A stretch of DNA of 64,000 nt, from positions 62,001 to 126,000 of the forward strand of contig NZ_MBEI01000001.1 in NCBI RefSeq assembly GCF_001953985.1, written 5' to 3'. Shown here piece by piece: positions 19,717-30,600 of the stretch (its first letter is position 1; each line of letters opens with the position of its first letter). Below the pieces are notes generated by a model. That model worked only from the letters and a program-made list of their open reading frames with translations, did not search any database and had not been told where the DNA came from. Made by a program: the position numbers and the translations under genes. Source of the DNA: Mycobacterium colombiense (GTDB taxonomy: Bacteria > Actinomycetota > Actinomycetes > Mycobacteriales > Mycobacteriaceae).

Positions 19717-20529
19717 CCCGCTGCAGCATAGGTCTTTTCGGACACACTCACCGATAGGCCGGCGACACCCTTCGCCGGTCGAGTTTGCGAAGCACTCGAT
19801 GAATCGCCCGTTGTCGGTGGTGCCATCGAGTTGGCCCGGCCTTGCCGGCGAGCGGTGTGAACCGGCAAGGTGCGCCTGCTGCGGATGCCAATCCTCGGAC
19901 TTGATGCTGTCGTCTCGCTTCAGATGGCAATGGCTAGTTGCTCATACCAGCGCCCGAGGATCAATCATGCACAACAGTGGTGATGTCGAGCACTGCGTGG
20001 TGATTTGCCGACGCATGCCCGCGCGCGTCGCGGCCCGATCCAGGTCGACTCCGTGCACCACAGCGACCGGCTATTGGTACCCGAAGTTAATTGACGCCGG
20101 CGCTGCACTATGGAAATTTGATACTCGAGTGTGAGAGGTGGATTCTCATAACCCGAGATTCCCCGAGACGGAGTAGCGGATCGTGAACAGGCTCACCGCA
20201 AGGGTTTTCCCCACGACGACCAGCTCGTCCAGTGGTTCAACGCCCCGCAGTTTGCTGACCGCGGCGGGCCCCTCCTGTCAGTTGCGAACTCCGTCACGGC
20301 GTGAGGTCGGCTATTTCCGGCGGATAGGAATCTGTGTGCACAGGCGGATACAGGTCAGGGCAGACAGTTCGTCGTGAAGGGCGCGCGGAATCACAGAGAT
20401 CAGACCGGTCATGCCAATCCTAAGCGGTGATCGCTGGCTGATGCCTGGGTCAACCGAGGGCAACGTGCTGAGTAACCACGACATCAGTGGGCGCTTCGCT
20501 TAATGCGCCAATACGACAAGGGGGATCGG
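19717..20529. other. Long intergenic region without convincing gene
   Basis: These 813 bases have no open frame with mycobacterial codon usage and are less GC-rich toward the right. A perfect 9-bp inverted repeat (CCTTGCCGG at 19840-19848, CCGGCAAGG at 19862-19870) could be a strong hairpin terminator without a U-tract for the MFS gene. No transposase remnant was recognised. The right end holds the promoter of the ParB-like regulator. Confidence 0.45.
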
Positions 20530-21519
20530 GTGTCAGCATGTCCGACGGCGGAGTGGCTATCTCGAGAGAACTCTCTGCCGGTTGAGAACGTCCCCATAGC
20601 GGCAATTCACAGTTCGCATTCACCCAGGAAGATCAAAGCGAACGAACGCCATATCAAGATCTTGGCACAATCGCCGGTCCCGTTGCCTCCTATAGTGATT
20701 CACCGGACGACGATGCGAGTGATCGATGGCGTGCACAGGCTGCGCGCAACCCAGTTGCGGGGTAACGACTCGATAGCTGCCAAGTTCTTCGAAGGCAGTG
20801 ACGCCGAAGCGTTCGCGCTCGCGGTGCACCTGAACGTCACCCACGGCTTGCCACTCACCCTTTCGGAACGAAAGGCCGCGGCACGACGCATCCTTTTGGC
20901 GAACCCGCACCGCTCGGATCGCTCCATCGGTGTGCTCACGGGAGTGTCGAACAAAACCGTCGCCATGTTGCGCAGATGTTTAACTGGGGAAGATTCCCAC
21001 TTGGACACCCGCCTTGGACGTGACGGAAAGACGCGACCGATCAGTCCGGTCAACGGCCGGCGGCGCGCCGCCGAATACCTGTCGGTGAATCCGGACGCCT
21101 CATTGCGGGAGATCGCGCGGACTGCAGGTATCTCCGTCAGCACAGCGCGTGACGTGCGGGCGCGTTTTCGGGAGAATTCATTGCCCGACGACTGCGCTAG
21201 ACCGTCGAACCCCTGCCCTGAGCCGGAGGGTCTCGCTTCGCAAGCCGGCCAGGACCCGCCCGCCGGCGGTCGAAGCGACACGCATCGTGAGGCCCACGAC
21301 CACGATCTCCTCGAACGACTTCGAAACGACCCCGCGGTGAGGTTCTCCGACAGGGGTAGAAGGCTCGTGCGACTACTGTCCACGGACATGGCTGCCATCG
21401 GCGCCGTGAACGCGATCGCCGAAAACATTCCGGTCCACTGTTCGGGCACAGTCGCCGAAATAGCCAGAAGAAATGCGTGTGCTTGGCAAGAAGTCGCCAA
21501 CAAATTCCAAACCGTATAG
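20530..21519 (+). CDS. ParB/StrR-like pathway regulator (ParB N-terminal domain plus helix-turn-helix)
   Basis: This 329-residue DNA-binding protein has a ParB-like N-terminal domain (VPIAAIHSSHSPRKIKANER, VIDGVHRLRATQLRG). A helix-turn-helix region follows (LTLSERKAAARRILLANPHR, SDRSIGVLTGVSNKTVAMLR), with a second HTH-like stretch REIARTAGISVSTARDVRAR. This is the layout of StrR/NovG-type activators found in actinobacterial secondary-metabolite clusters rather than of chromosome-partition ParB. The GTG at 20530 has AAGGGGGAT upstream; ATG 20503 is the alternative. It points into the mmpL-PKS glycolipid locus and may activate it. Codon use here is less GC-biased than in neighbours, which hints at later acquisition. 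Confidence 0.75.
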   Translation: MSACPTAEWLSRENSLPVENVPIAAIHSSHSPRKIKANERHIKILAQSPVPLPPIVIHRTTMRVIDGVHRLRATQLRGNDSIAAKFFEGSDAEAFALAVHLNVTHGLPLTLSERKAAARRILLANPHRSDRSIGVLTGVSNKTVAMLRRCLTGEDSHLDTRLGRDGKTRPISPVNGRRRAAEYLSVNPDASLREIARTAGISVSTARDVRARFRENSLPDDCARPSNPCPEPEGLASQAGQDPPAGGRSDTHREAHDHDLLERLRNDPAVRFSDRGRRLVRLLSTDMAAIGAVNAIAENIPVHCSGTVAEIARRNACAWQEVANKFQTV

Positions 21520-21632
21520 TCCTCAGAGACTTTCGCGAAGGAAGCCAAAGTCATGGCCAAGCGACGCCCTGACCGCGATGGCGGGTGCGGTGAGAGGATG
21601 AACGCATTTTCGGGCGGTTAGGCGGGTTCGTC

Positions 21633-24600
21633 GTGCGGTGGCCGTTGCTGGTGATCGGGTGCTGGGGCCTGCTCGCGTTGGTGTTGCCCATGACGGTGCC
21701 GTCGTTGACCGAGATGGCTGCGCGGCACCCGGTGGCCATCCTGCCCGCCGACGCACCGTCGACGGTCACCGCGAAAAAGATCAACGAGGCTTTCCACGAG
21801 GCCGGCTCGGAAAACGTGTTGATCTTGCTGTTGAGCGACGACAAGGGGTTGGGCCGAGGCGACGAAAACCTTTACCGCACACTGGTGGACCGGTTGCGCC
21901 TGGACACCAGAGACGTGGTGATGCTGCAGGATTTCCTGAGCACGCCGCCGTTGCGTGAGGTGTTGAGCAGCAAGGACCACAAGGCGTGGGTCGTGCCGGT
22001 CGGCCTGGCCGGGGAGTTGGGCACACCGCAGTCCTACCGCGCCTACAACGAGGTCGCGGCGCTGGTGAAACACACGCTGGCGAGCGCGCCGGGGTCTACG
22101 CTGAAAGCCAGTTTGACCGGGCCCGCCGCCACGGTCGCCGACCTGACCGACGCGGGGACGAAGGACCGCGTCTCCATCGAGCTGGCGATCGCGGTTCTGT
22201 TGTTGGTGATTTTGGTTGTCATCTACCGCAACCCGGTCACGATGTGCTTGCCTCTCATTACGATTGGGGCCTCGCTGCTGACCGCGCAGGCGGTGGTGTC
22301 CGGGGTTTCGCTGCTGACCGGTATGGCCGTGTCCAACCAGATGATCGTGTTGCTCTCGGCGATGATCGCGGGTGCGGGAACCGATTACGCCGTCTTTTTG
22401 ATCAGCCGCTATCACGACTACGTCCGGCGCGGGGAGGATCCGCAGCGGGCCGTCACAAGAGCCATGGCCTCCATCGGGAAAGTGATCGCGGCGTCGGCGG
22501 GGACGGTGGGAATCACCTTCCTGGGCATGGGGTTTGCGAACCTCGGTCTGTTTTCCACGGTGGGCCCGGCGCTGGCGATCGCGATCGCGATCGCGTTCTT
22601 GGCGGCGGTGACGCTGTTGCCGGCGATCATGATGGTGGCCGGACCGCGCGGATGGGTAGCACCGCGGGCGGAGCGCACCACCATGTTATGGCGGCGGGCC
22701 GGGGTGCGGATCGTGCGGCGGCCCGCGCGCTATCTGGCCGCGAGCCTGATCGTCTTGATCGCTGCGGCCTGCTGCACGGCCCTGGTGGGCTTCAACTACG
22801 ACGACCGCAAGCAGCTACCCGCCTCGGCCGGCAGTTCGCTCGGATACGCCGCGCTGGAACACCATTTTCCGGTGAACCAGACGATTCCGGAATACCTGTT
22901 CATCTCCTCTGCCCAAGACCTGCGCACTCCGCGCGCCCTTGCCGACTTGGAGCAGTTGGCCCAACGTGTGAGCCAAATTCCGGGAGTCGCCATGGTCCGC
23001 GGGGTCACCCGTCCCACTGGGCGCTCGCTGGAGGAGGCCAAGGCGACCTATCAGGCCGGTCAGGTCGGCAAAGAACTGGGCGGTGCGTCCAGCTTGATCA
23101 ACCGGCACGCCGGGGAGCTGAACCGATTGTCTTCGGGCGCAGGATTGTTGGCTGACAAGCTCGGCGATGTGCGCACGCAGGTGGGTCAGGCGATCGGGGG
23201 CGTCAGCGGCCTGGTCGATGCCCTGGCAACGGTGTCGGCCATGTTCGGTGGCGGCACGACCCTGGGCGACATCGACACCGCCACAAAGCTGGTCAGCAGT
23301 GTCCGGGTGCTCGGTAACACGCTGCAGATCAATTTCTCGGCCATGGTGAACAACTTCGAGTGGATGGATGCCGTGGTCACCGCGCTGGATACCAGCGTGG
23401 TGTGTGACGCCAACTCGGTCTGCAGCGGGGCGCGGGCCCAGTTCCACCGGTTGATCACCGCGCGCGACGACGGAACCCTGGGCCGCATCAGCGACCTCTT
23501 CCGCCAACTGGAGTCGACGCGGTCGTCTCAGACGCTGGCCTCCACCGTGAACGGTCTCGGGCAGAGTTTGCATAGTGCTCTTGCGTCCCTGCACCGACTG
23601 GGATTGGACAACCCCGGTGCGGCGCGCTCGCAGATCGCCACGGTGCAACAGGGTGCCAACGACCTGGCCAGCGCCGGGCGCCAGGTGGCCGACGGTGTGC
23701 AACAGCTGGTCGATCAGGTCAGGCGGATGGGGGTCGGTCTCGGCCAGGCGTCCGATTTCCTGATGGACATGGGCCGCGATGCCTCACAACCATCGATGGC
23801 CGGATTCAACGTGCCGCCCGGAGCGCTCGATACGCCCGACTTCAAAAAGCTTGCGCAGACGTTCATCTCGCCGGATGGCCATTCGGCGCGCTACTTCATT
23901 CAGACTGACCTGAACCCGTTCAGCACCGCCGCGATGGACCAGGTCAACACGATCCTGGCTACCGCCAAGGGAGCGCAACCCAATACCGCGCTGTCGGATG
24001 CCTCGATCTCGATCTCCGGATATCCGGTCACGCTGCGCGACACCCGGGACTACTACGACCGCGACATCAAGCTCATCGTGGTCGTCACCATCATCGTGGT
24101 GCTGCTGATCCTCATCGCCCTGCTGCGGGCGATCGTCGCGCCGCTGTACCTGGTCGGCTCGGTGAGCCTGTCCTATCTGTCGGCCGTCGGTGTCGGAGTC
24201 GTGCTGTTCCAAGTGATCTTGGAACAGCAATTGCATTGGAGCGTGCCAGGATTGACCTTTGTCGTGCTCGTCGCGGTGGGCGCGGACTACAACATGCTGC
24301 TCGCGTCACGATTGCGCGACGAGTCGCCGCTGGGTGTGCGGACCGGAGTCATCCGCACCGTGCGTTCCACCGGAGGAGTCATCACCGCCGCCGGCCTCAT
24401 CTTCGCGGCATCCATGTTCGGTCTGCTGTTCTCCAGCATCGGAGCCGTCGTGCAATCCGGCTTCGTGATCGGCGTCGGCATCCTGGTCGACACCTTTGTG
24501 GTGCGCACCATCACTGTGCCCGCCATCGCCGCACTGCTGGGCCGGGCGGGTTGGTGGCCCGCCCGACCGTGGCTACGTAGTCCGGTACAGGCCACGCCCA

Positions 24601-24641
24601 AGAAGACGACGGTCTTCCAAGCGGTGGCCGCAGACGGGTGA
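21633..24641 (+). CDS. MmpL-family lipid transporter (MmpL10-like)
   Basis: This 1002-residue RND-type inner-membrane transporter is driven by the proton gradient. It has a first helix ([15 protein letters not shown]), a porter domain, and a helix block with the Asp-Tyr pair in [22 protein letters not shown] second porter domain with long coiled-coil-like stretches follows (about residues 430-760), then the second helix block with [17 protein letters not shown]. In glycolipid clusters MmpL proteins carry acyl-trehaloses across the inner membrane. The start is uncertain: GTG at 21633 has no clear ribosome site, whereas ATG at 21598 is out of frame by one base. The gene converges on the Chp2-like gene with one base between. 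Confidence 0.88.
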   Translation: MRWPLLVIGCWGLLALVLPMTVPSLTEMAARHPVAILPADAPSTVTAKKINEAFHEAGSENVLILLLSDDKGLGRGDENLYRTLVDRLRLDTRDVVMLQDFLSTPPLREVLSSKDHKAWVVPVGLAGELGTPQSYRAYNEVAALVKHTLASAPGSTLKASLTGPAATVADLTDAGTKDRVSIELAIAVLLLVILVVIYRNPVTMCLPLITIGASLLTAQAVVSGVSLLTGMAVSNQMIVLLSAMIAGAGTDYAVFLISRYHDYVRRGEDPQRAVTRAMASIGKVIAASAGTVGITFLGMGFANLGLFSTVGPALAIAIAIAFLAAVTLLPAIMMVAGPRGWVAPRAERTTMLWRRAGVRIVRRPARYLAASLIVLIAAACCTALVGFNYDDRKQLPASAGSSLGYAALEHHFPVNQTIPEYLFISSAQDLRTPRALADLEQLAQRVSQIPGVAMVRGVTRPTGRSLEEAKATYQAGQVGKELGGASSLINRHAGELNRLSSGAGLLADKLGDVRTQVGQAIGGVSGLVDALATVSAMFGGGTTLGDIDTATKLVSSVRVLGNTLQINFSAMVNNFEWMDAVVTALDTSVVCDANSVCSGARAQFHRLITARDDGTLGRISDLFRQLESTRSSQTLASTVNGLGQSLHSALASLHRLGLDNPGAARSQIATVQQGANDLASAGRQVADGVQQLVDQVRRMGVGLGQASDFLMDMGRDASQPSMAGFNVPPGALDTPDFKKLAQTFISPDGHSARYFIQTDLNPFSTAAMDQVNTILATAKGAQPNTALSDASISISGYPVTLRDTRDYYDRDIKLIVVVTIIVVLLILIALLRAIVAPLYLVGSVSLSYLSAVGVGVVLFQVILEQQLHWSVPGLTFVVLVAVGADYNMLLASRLRDESPLGVRTGVIRTVRSTGGVITAAGLIFAASMFGLLFSSIGAVVQSGFVIGVGILVDTFVVRTITVPAIAALLGRAGWWPARPWLRSPVQATPKKTTVFQAVAADG

Positions 24642-24642
24642 A

Positions 24643-25716
24643 TCAGCCGGGCGGGGGAACGATTGCACGAATCTGGGCGAAGAAATTTTCAACGGAATCC
24701 CGTGTGCCAGGCCCCAAGATGCCCACCGGGTCCATGCCATTGACCGGATCCACGGAGACCGGCCGGGTGAACAGGTTGTCGTTGCGCGAATAGCCCGCAT
24801 CGATTTGGGGTTGCAACGCCGCGTCGATCTGGTTTACCAGGCCGTCCGACCAGCCGAGGTAGCGCAGCGGCAAAGTCAGCGGAAGATGATTGACCGGAAC
24901 CAGATACGTCGTCGTCTTCGCACCTCGCGGATTGACCCCAGTCCTGATGTTCTGCGGTGGCACGTCGCCCGGTCCGGTGAACGCCGCCGGGGTGTGCACG
25001 ATCGCCGAGGCGAGGAGCGCGTTGACGTCGGCCAGCAGGTTGTCCGGCCTATCGGGGAAATCCGCGAAACCGTCGTATGCGGCCACGATTTTGTTGGTGT
25101 CGTACTGGCTGTCGACCGGCGCAGGCATGGTGTAGTCGATAATCGGGATGCGGTCACCGGGTTTGAAGATGCCGGACGCAAAACTCGCCCCGAACCCGTG
25201 CGTTCCCACCGGGTCGCCAATGGTCGTGAATTGCAGCGTGTCTGGTGGTGGAGCCTTCGGGTCGTTGGCAAGCCGCACCTGTTCCTGGTCGAGCGCGAGG
25301 TTGCCCTGCGACAGGCCGACGGTGGCGGCCGGCTCGGTGCCGTTCCGAATAGCCTGATCCAGGTTGTCCGTGGCTTGTTGGATCGCCTGGCCGACGGTCA
25401 TGTTGTCTCGAGGCCCGGGAAACATCTCTTGCGGCACCCAGCTGTAGAGCGCCCCGGCGGGATATTCGATGATGTCGCGCCTGGCGTTCGGAAAGTACCC
25501 GGATCCGGCCCGGCTCGTGTACTCGTACCAGGGAATGCCCGGCGGCCGCGCACCGCCAACCGCGTAGACGACTCCGGCCGTGGCACCGGCGCCTACCGGA
25601 GACGGGGTCGGGGGCGGCCAGGGAAACGCCGGGTCTCCGCTTGCCACGCCGGGTCCGAATCCACCGGCCGAACCCGCCAGCAACGCCGCGAGTGCCGTTG
25701 CGAATACTAGTTTCAC
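24643..25716 (-). CDS. Exported PE-PPE-domain acyltransferase/hydrolase (Chp2/'PE' type)
   Basis: This 357-residue protein starts with a signal peptide (MKLVFATALAALLAGSAGGF), followed by a PE-PPE alpha/beta-hydrolase domain with the nucleophile motif GLSQG (Ser near residue 120). Members such as M. tuberculosis Chp1 and Chp2, and the PE protein of the trehalose polyphleate locus, move acyl groups between trehalose esters outside the inner membrane. The GTG start at 25716 is supported by GGGAGTAG and by the signal peptide beginning at once. It is the second of two reverse-strand genes after papA, and meets mmpL end to end. It would finish the multiply acylated product after export. Confidence 0.85.
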   Translation of the reverse strand: MKLVFATALAALLAGSAGGFGPGVASGDPAFPWPPPTPSPVGAGATAGVVYAVGGARPPGIPWYEYTSRAGSGYFPNARRDIIEYPAGALYSWVPQEMFPGPRDNMTVGQAIQQATDNLDQAIRNGTEPAATVGLSQGNLALDQEQVRLANDPKAPPPDTLQFTTIGDPVGTHGFGASFASGIFKPGDRIPIIDYTMPAPVDSQYDTNKIVAAYDGFADFPDRPDNLLADVNALLASAIVHTPAAFTGPGDVPPQNIRTGVNPRGAKTTTYLVPVNHLPLTLPLRYLGWSDGLVNQIDAALQPQIDAGYSRNDNLFTRPVSVDPVNGMDPVGILGPGTRDSVENFFAQIRAIVPPPG

Positions 25717-25919
25717 TTGTCTACTCCCGGGTAGCCGGTACTCGCCGCCACATTACACGCTGTTAATTCATTTCGGGCCCTTGTGGACTCGCCAAGACGG
25801 CCCACCGGGGCGTCCGTAGATCCATCGCGCTCAGCGGGGCGAGAGTCGCTTAAACGTCCTGCGGCGCTGACGTTCCCAGCGCGATGACCGTGTCACCGGT
25901 GCGCCCTGATTCGTGCCGA

Positions 25920-27326
25920 TCACCAATTCCCGCGATCGGCGACCCGCGTAAATGCGGATTTCATCGCTTCCACGTACCGCGTGACCGATTTTTGGGCGAT
26001 GGGGTTGTCGGGGTGCATCACCGCCATGATGGTGCCCTCGCCGTATCGGAATATATAGATGGTCAGCTGATATGAATACCGGCCGTCGGAGTAGATCCCG
26101 ATGTTCTTCGCGCCACCCACCTCGGCGGTGAGCACCGCATTGAGGGGAGCCGCGCCTCCATGCAAGAAATTCGTCACCGGAAAGTTCGGTGGAGGCCAGT
26201 CCAGCCACGGCGCCAATTCCAACACGCGGTAATAGGGCACCTTCGCCAAACTCAGGTCCGAATCGAAAGACGTCTGCGCTGCCCAAGCGGCTTCACTGAA
26301 CGATGCTGCAGCGATGGGAACGGTGATCGGAACCAGACCGGTAAACCAACCCTGAGTCATGAAATTTTCCGATGTGCGGCGGGTATCCCTGGGGGTCAGT
26401 CCGTAATACGTGACGGCACCCGTGAACTCGTGCTCCACCAGCGCGCTGCAGGCGAACAAGCCGCCGATGAACCGAGCGCCGGCAGCCGTGCAGGCCGATT
26501 CGAATCTCTCCGTCTGTTCCGCGTCAAGCAGGGTTTCGGTGATCATGGCGCTGTCCGTCGCCTCCATGGGGTTGCCGAGCGGAAGCGGGAACTCGGGAAG
26601 GCTCCCATTGTTGTTCTCGGCGAAGTCGATCCACGCGCGTACATCCGGCGAATCCGCGGTCATGGCCGACGTGTCTTGGCGCTCCTGCAGGCAGTAATCG
26701 TGGTAGCTGCCGGCGTCGGGCAGCGCAAGCGGCCCGTTGCCCGCCGCCAACGACATGTACATCGCATAGGACTCGAGCATCGTGATGCCGATCAACGACG
26801 CGTCTCCGTGTACGTGATCGATGCTCGCGTAGAACGTGAAGTGATCGTCGGCCTGGATGATCCCGAAGCTGAAGCAACCCCACTGCAGCGGATCCGGTGT
26901 GGCGACCGCGTGTTCGTACAACTCTTCGATCGTCATTTCGCCGTGGGTGGTCGGCGCGAATTCGATGTCGGCGGGATCGTCGATGATGTGCCTGACGATG
27001 TCACCGGTTCCGTTGTATTCAAACCAGCTTCGGTACGTATCGTGACGACGCAGGTAGGCATTGAGCGCGTAACTCATGACGTCGATATCGCATTGACCGG
27101 GTATCTCGCACGTGGCCACGAGTAACCGCGAATAGTCGAGGCCGGCGGCCGTTCGTTCGTAGTAGCCGCGAAGATGTTGGGTTTGCATGTAGGTGGCGGG
27201 CACGGAGCTGACCGGCGCTTGTCGAGCCGCATCAAGAGACGCAGCCGTTGGGTGCCAGGAGGTGACCGGCCCGGAGCTGAGCTCCCAGTCGCCGATTGAA
27301 CCGATGGTGATGTTCCCGATGCGCAA
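25920..27326 (-). CDS. Polyketide-associated acyltransferase PapA (PapA3-like)
   Basis: This 468-residue cytoplasmic acyltransferase of the condensation-domain superfamily has the catalytic HxxxD in SIDHVHGDASLIG. It also shows the conserved C-terminal region (FTGLVPITVPIAAASFSEAA). Such proteins move polyketide or fatty acyl chains from PKS or CoA to trehalose. The start is TTG at 27326 with GGGAGAAACA upstream; no ATG gives a better N-terminus. It is divergent from the PKS gene with 362 bases between, and should act on the chain that PKS makes. The second PapA in this window (47087-48478) is a clear paralogue. Confidence 0.88.
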   Translation of the reverse strand: MRIGNITIGSIGDWELSSGPVTSWHPTAASLDAARQAPVSSVPATYMQTQHLRGYYERTAAGLDYSRLLVATCEIPGQCDIDVMSYALNAYLRRHDTYRSWFEYNGTGDIVRHIIDDPADIEFAPTTHGEMTIEELYEHAVATPDPLQWGCFSFGIIQADDHFTFYASIDHVHGDASLIGITMLESYAMYMSLAAGNGPLALPDAGSYHDYCLQERQDTSAMTADSPDVRAWIDFAENNNGSLPEFPLPLGNPMEATDSAMITETLLDAEQTERFESACTAAGARFIGGLFACSALVEHEFTGAVTYYGLTPRDTRRTSENFMTQGWFTGLVPITVPIAAASFSEAAWAAQTSFDSDLSLAKVPYYRVLELAPWLDWPPPNFPVTNFLHGGAAPLNAVLTAEVGGAKNIGIYSDGRYSYQLTIYIFRYGEGTIMAVMHPDNPIAQKSVTRYVEAMKSAFTRVADRGNW

Positions 27327-27688
27327 TGTTTCTCCCTGTTGGGTAACCGCAGTTCGGCTGGTCTGGTAGCGAGATCAAGGTAATGCGTTCGGCGGTGAAC
27401 TTGGCATGGCCGGACAGCAATGCAACAACTTACAGATTGGTGGGGAGTGCGGAAAGGGCCTGAATCTTTTCGGGTCCAGCCCCGCGACCACAATTCGATA
27501 TTTTTCGTACACCTTCGCAGCGAAGTACTTGTCATACGCTCCGTCGGGCGATTACCTTGTGCGCAACCGGGATTGCGTGTGGTGCGCTGTGTGACCTAAG
27601 AGTCGGTCCAGACTTAGCACCGCCCCGATATCACGGCCCCGCTCCGAGGGATCGAGTTTTCACCAACCATGACAGAGGGGACATTCGC
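27327..27688. other. Divergent promoter region of papA and the bimodular pks
   Basis: No gene seen in these 362 bases. The region is locally AT-rich (around 27480-27540) and must carry the promoters for the two divergent genes. The PKS ribosome site AGAGGGGA lies at its right end. No palindrome good enough to propose an operator was recognised. Confidence 0.55.
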
Positions 27689-30600
27689 ATGGCATCCGTC
27701 GAAGATCCGATGAAGCAAACGTCGGGTTTTGCGATCGTTGGCTACTCAGTGCGCGTACCGGGGGCGGCCGATGCCGACGAATTCTGGGATGTCTTGCGAC
27801 ACGGGCGCGATGCGGTGTCGGAGGTGCCATCGGATCGCTGGGATGTCGAGGAATTCTTTGACCCGGATCCCGGGGCGCCCGGCCGGATTGCGACTCGCCG
27901 GGCGGGCTTCATCGATGACGTAGCCGGGTTCGACGCGGCGTTTTTCGGGGTGTCGGCGCGCGAGGTCAAGATGATGGATCCTCAGCATCGGCTACTGCTG
28001 GAAATGGCATGGCGGGCACTGGAGCATTCCGGCACCGCGCCAATGGGTTTGGCGAACACCAAGACTGGCGTGTACATGGGTTTGTCCACCCACGACTACT
28101 TCGGAATGATATCGGACGAGCTGGAATACGGTGACATCGAAGCGTATACGGCAATCGGGACGTCGGGCGCGGCTGGAGCGGGCCGGATCAGTTATCGGCT
28201 GGGGCTGCAGGGACCGGCGGTCACCGTCGACACGGCGTGCAGCTCGTCGTTGGTGGCGATCCATCAGGCGTGCCAAGCGCTGCGACTGGGGGAGTGCGAC
28301 CTGGCGCTGGCAGGCGGGGCGAACGTCCTGATCAGCCCGGGAACCATGATCACTTTTTCGCAAGCGCGGATGTTGGCTCCGGACGGCCGGTGCAAGACGT
28401 TCGATGCGGCCGCGGACGGCTACGTGCGCGGCGAGGGTTGCGGTGTCATTGTGGTGAAGCGCCTCGATGACGCGATCCGAGACGGCGACCGGATCCGTGC
28501 CGTGATCCGGGGTAGCGCCATCAACCAGGATGGCGCATCGGGTGGATTGACGGTGCCGAACGGTGTTGCCCAGCAACGTGTTATCGCCGAAGCGTTGCAG
28601 CGCTCCGGCATCGTGGCCGGCGACGTCGGATACCTGGAGGCGCATGGGACCGGGACATCACTCGGCGACCCGATCGAAGTCCAGGCCGCGGCCGCCGCGC
28701 TCGGCGACGGGCGCGATGCCGGCCAGCCGCTGCTGATCGGATCGGTGAAGACCAACATCGGGCACCTGGAAGCGGCGGCGGGTATCGCCGGCCTGATCAA
28801 GGTCATCCTCTCGCTCGAACACGAGCAACTGCCGAAGCACTTGAACTTCCGCAACCCCTCGCCGCATATTCCCTGGGACCGGCTGCCGGTGCGCGTCGTG
28901 GACGAGCCTCTCACCTGGGAACGCAACGGTCGGCGCCGCATCGCGGGGGTCAGTTCGTTCGGCTTCTCGGGGACCAATGCGCACGTCATCGTCGAAGAAG
29001 CACCCGCAATGGACCGCGTCGCTGTGGCACCGGTTGCGCCTCCCGATGACAGGCGCTTCAGCGTCTTGCCGCTGTCGGCACGCAGCCCTGCGGCTTTGGT
29101 GCAGATCGCCGACGACTATCGCAATTGGTTGGCCGCGCACCCCGAGGCCACCTTGTCGGACGTGTGCTTCACCGCCGGGGTGGGCCGATCGCACCTCGAA
29201 CACCGGGCCGCCTTGGTGGTGAATTCGACCGACTCCGCGCGCGAATTGCTCGGCGCGCTCGCCGACGACCGCCCGGCACCGGGTTTGGTGCGGGGAATGT
29301 GCGCCGACACGCCGAAGACAGCGTGGTTGTTCCCCGGTCAGGGCAGTCAGTTCGCCGGCATGGCCCGTGAGTTGTACGAGACCGAACCGGTGTTCGCCGC
29401 GACGATGACCCGGTGCGCCGCGGCCGTCGCCGATGTGCTCGAAAAACCGTTGCTGGACGTCATATTCGACGCCGATGGTGAAGACGCCTTGCGCCAGACC
29501 AGCTACGCCCAGCCCGCCCTGTTCGCGGTGGAGATGGGCCTGGCGAGGCTCTGGCAGTCGTGGGGCCTGCAACCTGATGTGGTGCTGGGCCACAGCGTCG
29601 GACAGTATTCGGCGGCATGCGTCGCGGGTGTGTTCGGTCTCGAGGACGGAGCGTTGTTGCTCGCCGAGCGCGGGCGCCTGTTCGGCAGTCTGCCCGCAGG
29701 CGGTCGGATGGTGGCGGTCTTCGCCGCCGCCGACCGGGTCGAGGGCCTCACCGACCAATTCCCGCGGCTCTCGGTGGCCGCCTACAACGGCGCCAACACC
29801 GTGCTGTCAGGGCCCGCGGAGGACCTGGATAAGGCGGTCGGCTCGTTGGTCGCCGATGGCGTTCGCTGCGACTGGCTGGAGACCAGCCACGCCTTCCATT
29901 CGGCGCTGTTGGATCCGGTCCTCGACGAATTCGAGGCGTACGCAAGCCGATTCGACTACTCTGCCCCGCAACGAACCTTGGTGTGCAACCGCACCGGCGC
30001 GGCCCTTGGCCGGAACGCGGGGCTGGATGCCCGGTATTGGCGCCGCCATGCGCGCCAGCCGATCGAATTCGCCAAGGGTGTAGCAACTTTGGCCGGCCTC
30101 GGCTGCGCGGTGCTGCTAGAGGTCGGCCCGCAACCGGTGCTCACCGCATCCGCACTGCGGGCATGGCCCGACCCGGCAACGGCGCCGCAGGCAATCGCCT
30201 CGTTGCGCCGAAACGGCGCCGATCACCGCCAGATCACCGAAGCCGTTGCCACCGCGTACGTTGCCGGCCACCTTCCTCACTTCACCGCCCTTCAACGGGA
30301 ACCGGCGCGCAAGCTCGACCTCCCCACCTATCCATTCCAGCGTCGCCCGTACTGGTTCCGCGACAAGCGGGTTCGGCCCACCCCGACCGATGCCACGCGC
30401 ACCGAGGCCGTCCGGCTTCTCGAGGATGACCGGATCGAGGAGCTCGCCGCGCTGCTCGACGGCCAAAACGACAACCAACACACCGTCGACGTACTGAAAA
30501 AGCTTGCCACCCAACACAACCGCCAGCGCAATGCGCAGTCGGTGGCGGACGCGCGTTATGAGATGCGCTGGGAAATATCCAGCGCTCCGGCTACCGGGAC

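Noticed and set aside
19840..19870. Inverted repeat as an insertion-sequence end
   Set aside because: The arms are 13 bases apart, and no transposase or target duplication is nearby; hairpin or terminator is simpler.
20183..20377. Short forward frame in the gap before the ParB-like regulator
   Set aside because: It has a modest upstream purine stretch but no family or codon signal, so it is probably chance.
20530..21519. ParB chromosome or plasmid partition protein
   Set aside because: No ParA partner or parS-like sites; the architecture and position beside a lipid cluster fit StrR-type regulators better.
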